Of a stretch of DNA of 64,000 bases, positions 19,855 to 30,421 are shown in pieces (position 1 is the stretch's first letter; each line of letters opens with the position of its first letter). Source of the stretch: Strigamia acuminata (Eukaryota > Arthropoda > Chilopoda > Geophilomorpha > Linotaeniidae); contig OX442314.1 in NCBI GenBank assembly GCA_949358305.1, forward strand, positions 53,515,369 to 53,579,368. Direction: 5' to 3'. Below the pieces are notes generated by a model, which was not told the DNA's origin, did not search any database, and worked only from the letters and a program-made list of their open reading frames with translations. The position numbers were made by a program, and so were the translations under genes.

Positions 19855-21401
19855 GACTAGCACACGTGGACATTGATGTACCCAAACAAAATTGCTGCAC
19901 CAGTTATTGGTTCAAGGTGAATTTATTCCACCAAGAGAAATCAATATGGCAAAGCAAGGGTTTAATATATTGAAAGCAGTGATTATTTGGATTCATTTTC
20001 CCACTTGGTTCAAGACTTTTCACCATAAGGATATTATTAGCACTAGCAGGCAGACTACATTTTCGGATCTGAGCGTGTTAAATTTGCATATCTGCATGCG
20101 CCATTACCAGTAAAGCAAATGATTTATGTGAGGAAATTATCCTGCATGGACCTCACGTTTAAATGAAACGTTCATTTTTAATCACTTTTTACAGCAAAAT
20201 CAGCCAAAGCAGCTAAGGTTAAAAACTGCTTTTTTATTTTTAGGAAACGAGTCAACATATTCATACCAATCGATTGGAATAAAATGAGACCCAGACATAG
20301 GGGCGAATATAGCTTTTCGGGGGCCTGGGGCTTGAGGTTTTTTTGGGACCCCTTTATCAAAATTTTTAATAGCAACCTTTCTTTTTTTTTACACGCGTTT
20401 GAGCATATTTTCTGCGATCTCGGCTGGCTTCTTCCTGAGTGCCATGTGTCATCACAATGCGTTGTGCGACAACCACGTGGCGCTCCAAAAGGTGAAAACT
20501 TGTCATTTTGAATCGAAAACGAGCACTGTTAACATGGCAGCATCAAGAGAAATCCTCACTCGCATGATAGCAAAAAAATTGTAATTTCTATCCAAAATCA
20601 CGCCGAAAAGTTATGTTCAGAAAATAATGCAAATAAGTAGGGACACGTCTTTAAAAATTGACTCACTTATGTATGTTTGCATGTATGTATTTGTTTTGTG
20701 ACCTTATTTATTCCTTTGATTAAAACATTTGTTATTTCAACTTAAATTGTATACGGTATGTTATATTATTCCCCTAGACCTGCGGTCAAAAATAATCCTC
20801 CCTCCCCTCGAAATAACGTGAACCATACGTGCACAAAACCTGCACAATACCTGTTAAAATGAGTGGAAAATTTATTTATTTATTAATTTATTTATATTTT
20901 ATTTTATTTATTTTATTTTTTTTTTAGATGTAATAGCTGTCAAGAATTAATTACTGCAAACAGATCTTTGAGTCTACATCACGATGCTGACGGGATTTCC
21001 ATTTACAAAATGTCCATTTTGTAATGAGAGAATGCACTACTATGACTTTTATTGTATAACTTTATATTTAATGTTATAGTTTAATTTTATTCCAGTCTAT
21101 AGAAGGACCCTTAGCAGGGGCAGAATGGGAGTTCATGTTGCATCTGGTGTGCAATTAAACCGCGAATCGCGATTCACTGATTCGCGACAGTCTGCAATCG
21201 CGCCACTTTAGCTGGCGTTACATCAGATTCGCGATGCTTCGCCTAACAGCAAAAACAATCCTATTCCTATTCCTATTTTCGCGACCCAAAATGCGCTTTT
21301 TCTGTAGCCGGATCATTTTCGGACTACAAGGAATTTTTTGCATCGTTTTCAGATGGATTGGAATTTTTTGGACCATTTTTGGACTGTTCAAAAGTCTAAA
21401 C
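19855..21401. other. Non-coding stretch with AT-rich simple repeat
   Basis: No gene recognised. About 20868-20930 is a TTTAT-type low-complexity tract. Near 21160-21235 there are palindromic CGCGAATCGCGATTC-like sequences. Confidence 0.4.
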
Positions 21402-21729
21402 CAGCGGTCGGCAATAGGCGGACCGCAGTCCGGATAAGGACCGCAGAAAGTCGAAACTTGGACCGCGGTGACGTTTTAGCGACGTTTTCCCCTCGGTTTC
21501 TTTGGTGTTTCGGTGTTTTGTTTTCTTGTTTTTCCCGTTTTTTCCCTGTTTTTTAGGTTTTATTGGTATTTTTTGGGTTGTGTGTGTTTATTGGGGAGGT
21601 TTATTTGGTTTCTAAGTGTTTTATTCGTTATCTTAGATTTTTAGTAAGGTTTTTAAGTGTTTTTTGTGGACCTCAATAAAAATTTTCAATGGTATCCGGA
21701 CTTCACTTAAAATTAATTGCTGGCCCCTG
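21402..21729. mobile_element. hAT-like MITE
   Basis: The left end CAGCGGTCGGCAATAGGCGG and right end ATTGCTGGCCCCTG form imperfect inverted repeats of the CAGnGGYCRGCAA type common in hAT elements. The left subterminal region has repeated GGACCGC motifs. The putative 8 bp duplications (GTCTAAAC and TCCTCGAC) match only partly, so it is old or the ends are slightly off. No ORF. Confidence 0.65.
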
Positions 21730-22263
21730 TCCTCGACTAACTAAGGCCGTTGAGTAGAAGACCCACATGGCATCTCACTGGCGATTATCTTTAATTTATA
21801 GATAAAAAACCCGGATTGCCGAGACTGGACTTGCATTCCTTGTGAACAAAACCTGATAAATCTTCGAATTCGTTTGCAAAAGGTTTGCAATCAAGTAACG
21901 AAGTATGTTCAATGTATGTGTGGGACGCTATTATTTGAAGAACAATACACCAAATCAGCTCTCCACGCCACCCAAAATACAATTCCTTGGTTAGAATAGG
22001 TTGTTTTTCAATATGCAACAATCAAGCAAAATGCAACATGCAAAATTAATTTATTGCTCATTGAAACAGCAGAGATGTAGGTAGCTGTTTGTGTTTGCTC
22101 ATTATCAAAGACCAAATTTGCAAGATCCAACTTTTGAGTCACGTGTCCTAAAATTCAGTTAAACAAAAAATCCCATTTAGTTTTTATCAAACTGCTAAAT
22201 CTGTATTTAAAAATTATCAGCTTGATACAGGAACTCAATCCAACTTAAATTTCTGTTATAAAG
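21730..22263. other. Non-coding stretch left of Gypsy element 2
   Basis: No gene recognised. The last four bases AAAG (22260-22263) are the left target duplication of Gypsy element 2. Confidence 0.5.
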
Positions 22264-23083
22264 TGTGGTGACCCAGTTGGATAGGTGTCCCCCCAGGGCG
22301 GATACTTGTCCTATGAGTCACTATGATTAAAGAGTCGTTCCCCCCCGAGTTGGCTCCACCTCCCCATGGCAGGTGTGTGCCCCGAGGGGGAGGAAGCGGC
22401 TGGTGGTCAGCCCCCATTGGTTGATCGCCGGCCCTTCACCCCACTGCATAAAAGGCTGTGTTTCCCGCCTAAAGACAGAACTTACACAAACGACACCAAG
22501 AACACAGCAACTACCTCACCGTCAGGCCAACTTCAACTACAAGTTAGGATTGATCGAGGATCGCTGAGTAAAGTGCAAACTGTAACTCTCACGAAGTCAC
22601 TTGCGAGCTATTCCTGCGAAAGCACGAGAATAGCCCTTGTGAAATCACCCAGAATAATCGCCCAGACGATTATTCGCCGAAGTAAGTGTCCGAGTGCTTT
22701 GTAGGGAACCCCAAAGTTCCTAGACGAGGCCTCTGCGACGCTAAACAAACCCTAGACAACAGGCACGGATAGAAGACTCGAAAGAGCATTCCACCGCGTC
22801 CGTGAAGACGAATCCGTGACGAATTAACGACAACTCGAGACGCCGCCTTTGTTCCGCCGACCACGCGGAATCGACGACGCCATCTTGAGAAATCCTTTGT
22901 TCGACGCTGACCACGTCGACTCTAGAATTATTACTGAGTGTATTTTAAAGGCATAAAGCCTGGTGAATAAATTACCTGTTTATTTACATACATTTGGTAT
23001 TCATTTGGGTATTTACATAATTGATCACAGGTAAAGTATTACACGTTAGCGCTATTTAAACCTATACCAAGTAGGACGCGACA
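22264..23083 (+). repeat. 5' LTR of Gypsy element 2
   Basis: 820 bp, TG...CA ends (TGTGGTGACCCAGTTGG ... GACGCGACA), identical by eye to 34314-35133 at a constant offset of 12,050. A TATA-like CATAAAAGG lies near 22446 and AATAAA near 22965. Confidence 0.97.
22876..22887 (-). promoter_or_regulatory. YY1/Pho-like motif in LTR
   Basis: CAAGATGGCGTC (minus strand) resembles the YY1/Pleiohomeotic consensus CAAnATGGCGGC. The same 12-mer recurs in the other LTR family and in the solo LTR. Binding is inferred. Confidence 0.4.
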
Positions 23084-23085
23084 CG

Positions 23086-23103
23086 TGGGGGCCTGTCCGG
23101 GAT
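23086..23103 (+). promoter_or_regulatory. Primer binding site, tRNA-Pro-like
   Basis: TGGGGGCCTGTCCGGGAT lies two bases after the LTR. It agrees at 16 of 18 positions with the retroviral tRNA-Pro primer site TGGGGGCTCGTCCGGGAT. An identical site occurs in Gypsy element 3. Confidence 0.75.
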
Positions 23104-23177
23104 TTAGAAATAAATCTCAAATCTGAACTTGTGATCTCTCAATAAGATAACCCAAATCGTAGAATTACCGAAAGAAA

Positions 23178-26100
23178 ATGTCAGACAAAGACGAGCAATC
23201 CACGTCTGAAACCGAGCAGAGAATGCCCGAGAAGGGAAAAAGGACCTCCGACTACCACCTGAGATCGGATGGTCCCGTCCCTGAAATGTCCGCAAAGGCG
23301 AAAGCCCGAGCGAATAAAAGGAGAGCGAAGGCGCAGAAAGAGGAGCAAGCTGCATCGCTCGCGGCCCTAGACGGGCCAGAGCGAGAGCGGGTTCCCTTGA
23401 ATATGCAACCCTTCGAAGATACCGATCCGGAAGCCATAGAAAATCGAGAAGAAATTCGCGAGATATCACCAGGACGAGTATCGATATTGATGACCGAGGA
23501 GACGGATGAAGCTCCGAAAAGAACGGTCACGATCGGCACAGACCCATCGCCACCAACGGCTCAGACGTCCGTAAAACAAACCCCACGGAAAAACGACGGC
23601 GGGACCCCGATAACCCCCCGAGTTACGGCGAGTCCTGCAGTTGTTTCCTTCGAAGTATCTCACCTAATTCGGTTGACGCAGCAAGCTGCCCAGCTAAAAG
23701 CGATGATAGACATTCCAGTAGGAACGTCAGTCTGGGAATCGATTACCCTACTCACTGACGCTATCTGTGCGGCACAAGCCCCGACGCCGGTCGCAAGACC
23801 AGCAGCGGAGACGCCCATGCCCCAGGTAACGCCCAGTGACACCGGAGGTTTCGCGCCAGACCCCAACCGAACACTTCACGAATCCAGAGAGAAGGCCCGC
23901 GAGGAAGCCAGACAAGAAGCGACTAGTCGCCAACGAAGGCTGAGCGCAGAGCGGCGAGAACTCTGGAAGGAAGAGGAAGAAAGGGAGCAACGCGAGAGAA
24001 GAACCACCGAGAGAACAGAGAAACTGGTCCAAAAAATGAGGGAAGAACGAGAAGCTAAAATTCGAAAAGAATGGAACGCAACAGTAGAAGGGCGACATCG
24101 AGAAGCTCAAGAGTACGAGGACCAATTTCAAGCGCTAATAGCTCAAAGAAAAACAGAAAAACTACAAATGTTGCGAAAAGAGGCCATTCTACAACATCAG
24201 AAATGGGAAGAACAACATCGCGAGAGGTTGAGAGAAGAGGAAGCCAGAAAAGAAAAAGAACAGTTTCTGAAAGAGAAAGAAGAGTGGGATCGAGTCAGAT
24301 GGACCGAAGAGTACAAAGCGAAGAAACAAGCTATAATAGATGAGCAAAAAAGATGGGAAGCCGAAAACTGGGAGAAGGAGACAGAAAAGTTCCAGAAAGA
24401 GTACGCACAAGACGTCTCGGACAGGAAGAAAAATGAAGAAAACCTGAAACGGAAACCAGAACCCCCCAGCGGCTCTGATACCGACACAGGAGAAGGTGCA
24501 ACAAAGCCGGCAAAAACGGCGAAAAGGGGGAAATCTCAAAAGAGAGACGAGTCGGTCCCAAAAACAAAGGACCGTCACCCCTCAAAAAGATCCGAGACGG
24601 GAGCAGCCATCGACGCGTTACTCGAAAAGAAAAACGCAAATAAAAATCGGGAACGCCCCGAAAGCGAGGAAAACAGATGGCATTCTTTTTACGAGAACAA
24701 CGACGGAGGGGAGCCGCCGCCATCCGGAGGCTCGAAACAGAAGAAGGCTGGCGGAGAGACCCCACCGAGAGGGCCGAGGTTTCACCCCCAAGGAGATCCC
24801 TCCGAGCCCTCCGATTCGTCGGACGACGACCATCCGAGTCGACCGTCTACAGGGAGGAGTCAAGAAGACAGCGATGGGCACCGGTCGAACCGGCCGAATG
24901 CTTCAGACCGCTCCTCCCGGAGCTCCAACCCTCGTTCGGAGGAAGGGAACTTTCAGGACTCATCTGGCCGACATTACACGATGTCTGAGCTAGGCCGAGC
25001 CCTGCTGAACTCTTTCAGAAGAGAAGGAATCGATCTAGGCCATCCAGGCGACGAACATAATCGCGCTGGAGAGAGGGTTAAGCGTAAATATGGCGTACGA
25101 AACGAACCAAGCAGCGAAGCCACGGGTAACATCCGTTGGCAACACTACATACAAACACGATTCGACGGTTCGTGGAAGGCCGGAGACCGCTTCCTAGACG
25201 AAGTAATGCGTATCAAGAAAGCGACAAAAGCCACCGTCGCCGACATGCTAACCCACGGTCTAGTGGAGCTAACCACGGGGTCAGCTCGAGAATGGTATCA
25301 GGGACTGAAAAACCCAACCTGGGACGATTTTCTCGTCCGTTTCGATCTCCGATACGGCGAGACTCCAGACGAGATCAGTAACAAATTACGTGGTCTACGG
25401 CAAGCCCCAGGAGAAACATTAGCCGACTACGACGCCCGAGCGAAACTCCTGTTTGCAAGAGCGCCGTACGAAATAAACCCCGCTGGTTTTACGATGATCT
25501 TTTACGGAGGATTATCGGCCCACTCGCAAAGAATTCTGCTAGACATGCGTGCACCCCGCACTGGCGATTACCAAGATGTCAGTAACTATCTTCTAACAAA
25601 CACGTTAGAAATAGAACAGCGGTATTACGCCACTCTGCCCCCGGAGGAAGCTGACGCGCACGAGAAGCGGTTGCAGACGAGCGCCGAACGCCACAAGACC
25701 TCAGAAAAATTAATGAGGCCAAGTGAATATTTGAGCGGCATAATGAGTCTCACCGAAGCATCCTTCGGACGAATGCTGACGCCTAAAGCAGGCAGTATTC
25801 TTCCAGCCAACCCGATAGCTGCCCCAAAGAAAGCACCGGCAGCGACGGCGATGCAGGTGACCTCGACGGACTCCACCCAGATGGAGAAAGTCGAAGAGAC
25901 AACACCTCTCGCCACGGCTAAAGAAGAGGAGCCAGCATCGAGCGACGAGGAAGCCCTAAATGAGCACCTCGAAAACTTATCGACGGGATGCGACGATCAA
26001 GGTCCCTATTTGCACCATGCACACCGGGCCTTGGCAATCACACAATTCAGAGCACACGTGCAAGCAACAAAAGCGAGAGGAGCATTGGGAGGAAAAAGAC

Positions 26101-26318
26101 GATTCCCGACGCCCTTCGTCCCGAAAAAACCGGGATTCACTCCCACAGGGGATAAAAGTAACATCAAATGTTACAGCTGTGGAGAATACGGCCACTACTC
26201 AGATAAATGTGAGAAAACCGTCAAAGAAAAGGACATCATGCAAACCATGATGAAAATGATGATGGAGTTAAGAACTGATCTGGCAAAAAACTTCCAAGCG
26301 CAGGCGTCGCCGAAATAA
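23178..26318 (+). CDS. gag: Gag protein of Gypsy element 2
   Basis: 1046 residues, long for a Gypsy gag. The N-terminus holds SDYHLRSDGPVP, shared in form with element 3. Residues about 230-440 are almost entirely Glu, Arg, Lys and Gln, predicting a long charged coiled coil. A disordered Ser/Pro/Arg-rich stretch follows (about 440-600). The conserved capsid-like region (about 655-780; FDGSWKAGDRFLDEV, GSAREWYQGL, RFDLRYGETP) is very close to that of element 3. One CCHC knuckle, CYSCGEYGHYSDKC, lies near residue 995. The gene ends LAKNFQAQASPK and carries the slippery heptamer in that tail. It is the structural precursor of the element particle. Confidence 0.95.
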   Translation: MSDKDEQSTSETEQRMPEKGKRTSDYHLRSDGPVPEMSAKAKARANKRRAKAQKEEQAASLAALDGPERERVPLNMQPFEDTDPEAIENREEIREISPGRVSILMTEETDEAPKRTVTIGTDPSPPTAQTSVKQTPRKNDGGTPITPRVTASPAVVSFEVSHLIRLTQQAAQLKAMIDIPVGTSVWESITLLTDAICAAQAPTPVARPAAETPMPQVTPSDTGGFAPDPNRTLHESREKAREEARQEATSRQRRLSAERRELWKEEEEREQRERRTTERTEKLVQKMREEREAKIRKEWNATVEGRHREAQEYEDQFQALIAQRKTEKLQMLRKEAILQHQKWEEQHRERLREEEARKEKEQFLKEKEEWDRVRWTEEYKAKKQAIIDEQKRWEAENWEKETEKFQKEYAQDVSDRKKNEENLKRKPEPPSGSDTDTGEGATKPAKTAKRGKSQKRDESVPKTKDRHPSKRSETGAAIDALLEKKNANKNRERPESEENRWHSFYENNDGGEPPPSGGSKQKKAGGETPPRGPRFHPQGDPSEPSDSSDDDHPSRPSTGRSQEDSDGHRSNRPNASDRSSRSSNPRSEEGNFQDSSGRHYTMSELGRALLNSFRREGIDLGHPGDEHNRAGERVKRKYGVRNEPSSEATGNIRWQHYIQTRFDGSWKAGDRFLDEVMRIKKATKATVADMLTHGLVELTTGSAREWYQGLKNPTWDDFLVRFDLRYGETPDEISNKLRGLRQAPGETLADYDARAKLLFARAPYEINPAGFTMIFYGGLSAHSQRILLDMRAPRTGDYQDVSNYLLTNTLEIEQRYYATLPPEEADAHEKRLQTSAERHKTSEKLMRPSEYLSGIMSLTEASFGRMLTPKAGSILPANPIAAPKKAPAATAMQVTSTDSTQMEKVEETTPLATAKEEEPASSDEEALNEHLENLSTGCDDQGPYLHHAHRALAITQFRAHVQATKARGALGGKRRFPTPFVPKKPGFTPTGDKSNIKCYSCGEYGHYSDKCEKTVKEKDIMQTMMKMMMELRTDLAKNFQAQASPK
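26285..26291 (+). promoter_or_regulatory. -1 ribosomal frameshift site of element 2 gag-pol
   Basis: Heptamer A AAA AAC in the gag frame (GCA AAA AAC), nine codons before the gag stop. The -1 frame is open from here (CTT CCA AGC GCA) through into pol. Confidence 0.8.
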
Positions 26319-26389
26319 ATTCAGCTTCGTCTGCGCCAGCCGCGGAAATTAAAAAGAAGAAATATCACACTGGACCCGCAGGTCATGCC

Positions 26390-29300
26390 TTGGCAGAGGC
26401 ACAGATCAAAGACCGCATACAGATCGTTCCGAAGAAGGAGGAAAAAGTGACGTTAACGAGTATGCAAGTGAGAACGAAACCGGAGGTCGACATGGATTGG
26501 ACGGACCTTCCGTTCAATCTGGAGGTTGAGCCCCAGACATTACGCGTATTTCACTGCAATGTCACGAAAGCACATTGCGAAACTCTGTGTATGCTGCCAG
26601 TGGAGATAGAAAACCAAAAATTGTTCGGTCTACTGGATTCAGGAGCGGATCGTTCATTCATATCCGAAGATATAGTAAAAGACTTGGATATTGGAAAGAA
26701 GGTGGCACAAGTGAACGCGAACGTAGAATTGCTCACCGCCAACGGCTACGTCAAGCCGAAGGGCGTAGTTCGCATCATGATCGACTGGACGGGGGGGAAC
26801 CTGTCCCACCCCTTCATAGTCTTGCCATCCCACGACAAAGTATTCCTCCTAGGGATGGACATCATGGCGAAACTGAAAATTCAGCCAAACCCGATAACCC
26901 GTTCATGGAACTGGATAAGTCCCGAGGGAGAACGGTCAGTCCCCGTAGTTCCCCAAAAATTACTGGACGAAGCCAAGGACAAAGAGGAATACGGAAGAGG
27001 ATTGCGAAAATTCGTCCAAGATTACGATTTCGCAGCCTTCACTCTGGAATTACAGAGGAGTAACGTCGTGGACACCCTGGTCGAGGAGGCAGCACTGCGT
27101 GTTAACGAGGCATCGCTACTAAGGCGAGTGCTTCGAAAGCATGAAAGAATTCTGACCAAGACACCTGGTCGAACGACGGAAGCAACACACGAAATAGTCT
27201 TAACCACAGACAAGCCGATTCGAGTGCCTTACAAGGGGATGAACCCCCAGAAAAGAGACATCGTGACGCAAATGTGCCAAGACATGCTCGACAAGGGCAT
27301 AGTAACGCAAGCCCTGGGCGAATACGCCATGCGGATCGTCCTGGTGATGCGTCCAGGCTCGGAACCTCGACTATGCATTGATTATCGCCCCCTGAACGCG
27401 ATAACGGTTATAGACCCGATTCAGATGCCGTCTATAGACTCGATCCTCCGGGAACTGAGCCCGTTCAAGTGGGTAACCACCATGGACCTGTCAAAGGGGT
27501 ATTGGCAAGTGGAGCTAAAACCCGAAGACAAACTGAAAACGGCTTTCTACTCCCCGATAGGAAGACTAATGTTCAACGTGATGCCGTTCGGGCTTGTAAA
27601 CGCCCCGAGCACGTTCCAGAAACTGATCGAAAGCGTGTTGGGAGATATGCTGCACGACTTCGTGTGGGCGTATCTCGACGACATCATAATAACGTCGGAC
27701 ACATTCGAAGAACATATAGACCACATCGATAGAGTGGTCTCTCGCCTAGCCAAGGCAGGACTCCACATCCATCCAGGGAAGAGCAAGTTTTGCAGGAAAG
27801 AGCTTGCCTTCCTAGGATATCGAATAGGAGTCGAGGGAATCGCGATTGACCCCGAAAAAGTCAAAGCAATAAACGGATTCCCCGCCCCCGAAGATATAAA
27901 AGGTGTCCAGAGATTCATGGGCATGGTCAATTTCTTCGGCCGACTACTCTCTGGTCTGGCTGAAGTGGCCGCGCCTATAACGGATCTCTTACGAACGGAT
28001 AAAGAGTTTGAGTGGACGGTCCAGTGCGAGGCCGCATTTAGCACTATCAAGCAAATGCTGGCTGACGTCGAAAAGATGCCATTGCCGGACCTAAACCGAC
28101 CGTTCGTGTTGCACACCGACGCGAGTAAAATCGGACTGGGTGCAGCCCTTCTGCAGACCCACGTGTACAACGGAATCTCGCAAGAAGTACCCTGTATGTT
28201 TATAAGCAGAAAAATACAGGGCGCGGAGAAAAATTATACGGCAACGGAACTAGAATGCCTAGCCGTAATTTGGGCAGTTCGGAAATTTCGCGACTATCTG
28301 GAGTACACGAACTTCGAGGTTCAGACAGATCACCAGGCACTAAGCTGGTTGATGAAACTCAAGGAACCCTCCGGCCGACTCGCACGATGGCAACTGGAGT
28401 TAATGGCGTGCGATATAACAATTACGTACCGCCCCGGGAAGTACAATCATGTGGCCGACGCCCTCTCGAGAGCCCCAGCCTCTGACCCCCAGGGACCAGA
28501 CGACGACGGCGAGGACGACACCCACCTCTTGTACTGCCCGACTCCACGGAGAATATGGCGTTTGCGAAAGGCGAACGAGCTACCAGTGATGGAGCCTGAA
28601 GATAGAACGTTTTGTGGTTTTTGGACTCGAACATACCAGCCAGCTGGGACAAACAATTCAACATCCGAAATTCAATCTCCGCCCCCCGGAGAAACCCACA
28701 AAACACTACTACGCGCCTTCACAGCAAAAATTGAAGAAAAAACACAATACGCTCCACCCACGAGACGTGAGTTCGTCGAACACCAGGCAGCAGACACAAA
28801 ATGTCAAATTATAACGCAATATTTGCTGAACGGCGAATTTCCGGAAGGGATGACAAACCCACACCGCCGGAAACAGTTCGTCAAAGAAGCAACAAGCTAC
28901 CTCATAGATGATGAACTCCTGGTAAAATACCACCCGACGTTTCAAGATGACCTCAGCGGAGCGGGAAACTCGGTTAAAGTGGTCGTGCCGGCATCGCTGC
29001 ACACCCGACTGTTGTGGCTGATGCACGGACACCCGCTCGCCAGCCATTCTGGCGTGGCGAGGACCCTTTATCGAGTAAAACAACTTTTCTTCTGGCCGGG
29101 CGCGCGGCAAAAGATAACGAAATTTATCCGACACTGCCCCCGGTGCCAAGCGTGCAGACCGCGAGATAAAGTGGCCAGAAACGCCATGTCTCTCGGACCC
29201 TACGCACCGTTTGACTGCTTAAGCATAGACTTGATGGGCCCCAAGCCCACAACGGGAAACAAGAACATGTATATTCTCGTAATTATGGACGTGGCCACCC

Positions 29301-30421
29301 GATGGCCGGAGCTGTACGCCCTCGCGAAGCCCTCGGCTGAAAACATAGTCGAGTGCCTTTACGACGTGGCAATGCGATTTGGGTTTCCCAGAAAACTCAT
29401 TTCGGATAACGGCCCCCAATTCCGATCAAGAATATATAAGGACTTCTGTAGGAAATTTAAAATGGATGCATCGAACACCTCCACATATAATCCTCAGACA
29501 AACCCAGTCGAGAGATTAAATAAAGATATAAAATATGCGCTGACAGTATTCACCGACATTCACAATCGATGGGACGAATACCTGCGAGAAATCGCTTTCA
29601 GCATTCGCTCAACCGTGTCACGAACACGCGAATTCTCACCGGCGTACCTCAACTTCGCCCGCGAATTAAGGATGCCATGGGACCCACGCGTTGCCGAAGC
29701 TGTTAACGTATTAGACCCGTCGAGCCCACATGAGTACGTGTGCCGGTTGGAACAGACTATATCCGACACGTACCAGCATATGATGGCGCATATTTTCAAC
29801 ATGAGAGAGAGAATCGCAGATAAAGAAGGCGATCTCGCTTTCGCGAACTTTAAAGTGAATGATCTAGTGTGGAAGGAGGCACACACGTTGTCCAATGCAG
29901 CGAGGGGCATCGCCGCCGGTTTAGCCGACAAGAGGGACGGTCCCTACGTAATTGTGGCCGAACACGGAGGCAACGCATACCAACTACGCCGCCTAGAGGA
30001 CAACAAAAATTTTCAGTCGATACATGGCCGAGATTTAAGGCCATATCTGCCAGAATTTCCACAGGAAATTTGGCTGGAAGGTCAGACACACAGCGGCCAA
30101 GGGGGCACCGTGGTCGACACGTTCCAAAAAACAAATGAAGCTGAAAATATAGCGGAAAACGAGGATGAATTCTTCGACGCCGAATCCCCAGCCGACGAGG
30201 CTCCAACTCAGCCGGAGCAAGCAATTTCGGAGAGGGAGGAAGCAGAAGAATGTACTTCTGAAATGGAAAATAAAAAAATTAATAATGAGAAAAATGCCAA
30301 CACATCGGAGATGAACGAGCAAGTAGAGTCACGATCTACGAGCACGTCGAAAATCAACCTTCGACCACGACGAAGCAATAATCCGTTCATTCGGGACGGC
30401 AAAGTCGTGGGGAAGAACTAA
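26390..30421 (+). CDS. pol: Pol polyprotein of Gypsy element 2
   Basis: 1343 codons from a TTG at 26390, but the frame is open back to the heptamer at 26285, so a Gag-Pol fusion is expected and this start is nominal. Domains: aspartic protease (LLDSGADRSF, about residue 82), RT with YLDDIII (about 428), RNase H (TDASKIGLGA about 577; ELECLAVIWA), integrase zinc finger HGHPLASHSG ... CPRCQAC (about 878-924), DDE core in SIDLMGP, SDNGPQF and NPVERLNKD (about 946-1039), and GPY/F-like GPYVIV...GGNAYQL (about 1183). No chromodomain. The C-terminal tail LRPRRSNNPFIRDGKVVGK is nearly shared with element 3. All catalytic residues are present. Confidence 0.97.
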   Translation: MAEAQIKDRIQIVPKKEEKVTLTSMQVRTKPEVDMDWTDLPFNLEVEPQTLRVFHCNVTKAHCETLCMLPVEIENQKLFGLLDSGADRSFISEDIVKDLDIGKKVAQVNANVELLTANGYVKPKGVVRIMIDWTGGNLSHPFIVLPSHDKVFLLGMDIMAKLKIQPNPITRSWNWISPEGERSVPVVPQKLLDEAKDKEEYGRGLRKFVQDYDFAAFTLELQRSNVVDTLVEEAALRVNEASLLRRVLRKHERILTKTPGRTTEATHEIVLTTDKPIRVPYKGMNPQKRDIVTQMCQDMLDKGIVTQALGEYAMRIVLVMRPGSEPRLCIDYRPLNAITVIDPIQMPSIDSILRELSPFKWVTTMDLSKGYWQVELKPEDKLKTAFYSPIGRLMFNVMPFGLVNAPSTFQKLIESVLGDMLHDFVWAYLDDIIITSDTFEEHIDHIDRVVSRLAKAGLHIHPGKSKFCRKELAFLGYRIGVEGIAIDPEKVKAINGFPAPEDIKGVQRFMGMVNFFGRLLSGLAEVAAPITDLLRTDKEFEWTVQCEAAFSTIKQMLADVEKMPLPDLNRPFVLHTDASKIGLGAALLQTHVYNGISQEVPCMFISRKIQGAEKNYTATELECLAVIWAVRKFRDYLEYTNFEVQTDHQALSWLMKLKEPSGRLARWQLELMACDITITYRPGKYNHVADALSRAPASDPQGPDDDGEDDTHLLYCPTPRRIWRLRKANELPVMEPEDRTFCGFWTRTYQPAGTNNSTSEIQSPPPGETHKTLLRAFTAKIEEKTQYAPPTRREFVEHQAADTKCQIITQYLLNGEFPEGMTNPHRRKQFVKEATSYLIDDELLVKYHPTFQDDLSGAGNSVKVVVPASLHTRLLWLMHGHPLASHSGVARTLYRVKQLFFWPGARQKITKFIRHCPRCQACRPRDKVARNAMSLGPYAPFDCLSIDLMGPKPTTGNKNMYILVIMDVATRWPELYALAKPSAENIVECLYDVAMRFGFPRKLISDNGPQFRSRIYKDFCRKFKMDASNTSTYNPQTNPVERLNKDIKYALTVFTDIHNRWDEYLREIAFSIRSTVSRTREFSPAYLNFARELRMPWDPRVAEAVNVLDPSSPHEYVCRLEQTISDTYQHMMAHIFNMRERIADKEGDLAFANFKVNDLVWKEAHTLSNAARGIAAGLADKRDGPYVIVAEHGGNAYQLRRLEDNKNFQSIHGRDLRPYLPEFPQEIWLEGQTHSGQGGTVVDTFQKTNEAENIAENEDEFFDAESPADEAPTQPEQAISEREEAEECTSEMENKKINNEKNANTSEMNEQVESRSTSTSKINLRPRRSNNPFIRDGKVVGKN

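Noticed and set aside
19418-19900. 160-codon minus-strand ORF of KELKALMAGN repeats as a gene
   Set aside because: It is the reading of a 30 bp minisatellite that is equally open on the plus strand; no promoter, splice signal or non-repeat coding sequence supports it.
22366-22864. 64-112 codon ORFs inside the 820 bp LTRs
   Set aside because: Present identically in both LTRs, GC-rich, no homology; LTR sequence explains them.
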